Below are positions 63,777-64,000 of a stretch of 64,000 bases of DNA, in pieces. The position numbers and the translations under genes were made by a program. Numbering within the stretch: position 1 is the stretch's first letter; each line of letters opens with the position of its first letter. The notes under the pieces were generated by a model. The model did no database searches, had not been told where the DNA came from, and saw only the letters and a program-made list of their open reading frames with translations. Location of the stretch: contig CM049321.1 in NCBI GenBank assembly GCA_026874595.1, positions 46,803,797-46,867,796 of the forward strand, given 5' to 3'. The stretch comes from Sipunculus nudus (Eukaryota > Annelida > Sipuncula > Golfingiida > Sipunculidae).

Positions 63777-64000
63777 AATTGAAGATCTAATACAAACATG
63801 TGTTCGTTAATTTCCAGCCTTTTCAGAATTGGAGATCAGGCTCTGTTTGCCCCGAATGTATATACAGTAGTGTTGTTAATCCCACCATTCCCCCCCCCAT
63901 CTGCTGCCATTGATTCCTTTGCAAAGATAATTGGATTAGAAAAAATTAAGATCTAATTGAAACAAATTCTTGCCTCAGGAGAATGGAACATAAAGAGATC
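63777..64000. other. window end, no feature seen
   Basis: AT-rich sequence with a C-run near 63890; nothing recognised. Confidence 0.4.

Overview
The window is animal nuclear DNA: AT-rich, with introns, microsatellites, tRNA-derived SINE copies, a C2H2 zinc-finger array and an env-bearing Ty3/Gypsy-type retroelement. Tandem-core interspersed repeats (including the 'ccgcaacgaagttgcg' type) and the general repeat style suggest a lophotrochozoan, most likely a bivalve mollusc. That assignment is inference; no species marker is present. No tRNA or rRNA gene and no CRISPR array was found.

Layout. (1) Positions 1-18669 are the right-hand part of one copy (A) of a large head-to-tail segmental duplication. 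Positions 18670-45234 are the second copy (B). Offsets between matching points run from 26,952 at the left to 26,565 at the right end, and long stretches look identical, so the duplication is young. (2) 45235-48180 is single-copy flank. (3) 48180-50990 holds nested interspersed repeats. (4) 51219-55965 is a degenerate LTR retroelement on the minus strand, followed by a palindrome-rich element at 55967-56627. (5) 56640-59717 is a decayed minus-strand zinc-finger gene, split by the two insertions. (6) 59720-64000 is intergenic DNA with a foldback element and a second tandem-core repeat.

The main object is a plus-strand gene present in both duplicated copies. It is built from very small exons, nearly all 18, 36 or 39 bp, each flanked by phase-1 introns so that it can be included or skipped without shifting frame. 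The first group (seen in copy B, 19547-26055) encodes Gly/Pro-rich peptides such as GLPSLP and GLPSKPAPKPDQ. The second group (both copies) encodes variants of a 13-residue Thr-rich peptide, EPTTTVYSDTTEQ. In the best preserved stretch these follow a three-exon higher-order repeat of about 1.2-1.4 kb. A 39-bp exon and a 54-bp exon then lead, in matching phase, into a roughly 0.9 kb terminal exon. In copy A that exon carries HAE followed 36 residues later by PCIFC, the zinc-binding and catalytic signature of the cytidine deaminase superfamily. I read the gene as a probable deaminase carried on a long, repeat-encoded Pro/Thr-rich stalk. Secreted AID/APOBEC-like deaminases are known in metazoans including molluscs, but the microexon stalk is not an arrangement I recognise. 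In copy B the terminal exon is dead: a stop codon directly after HAE and a 272-bp frameshifting deletion directly after PCIFC.

The A/B junction lies inside array-type intron sequence, so copy B appears to lack its own promoter and 5' exons. B microexons could be transcribed only by read-through from A, or not at all. The first exon, signal peptide and promoter of the gene are not in the window.
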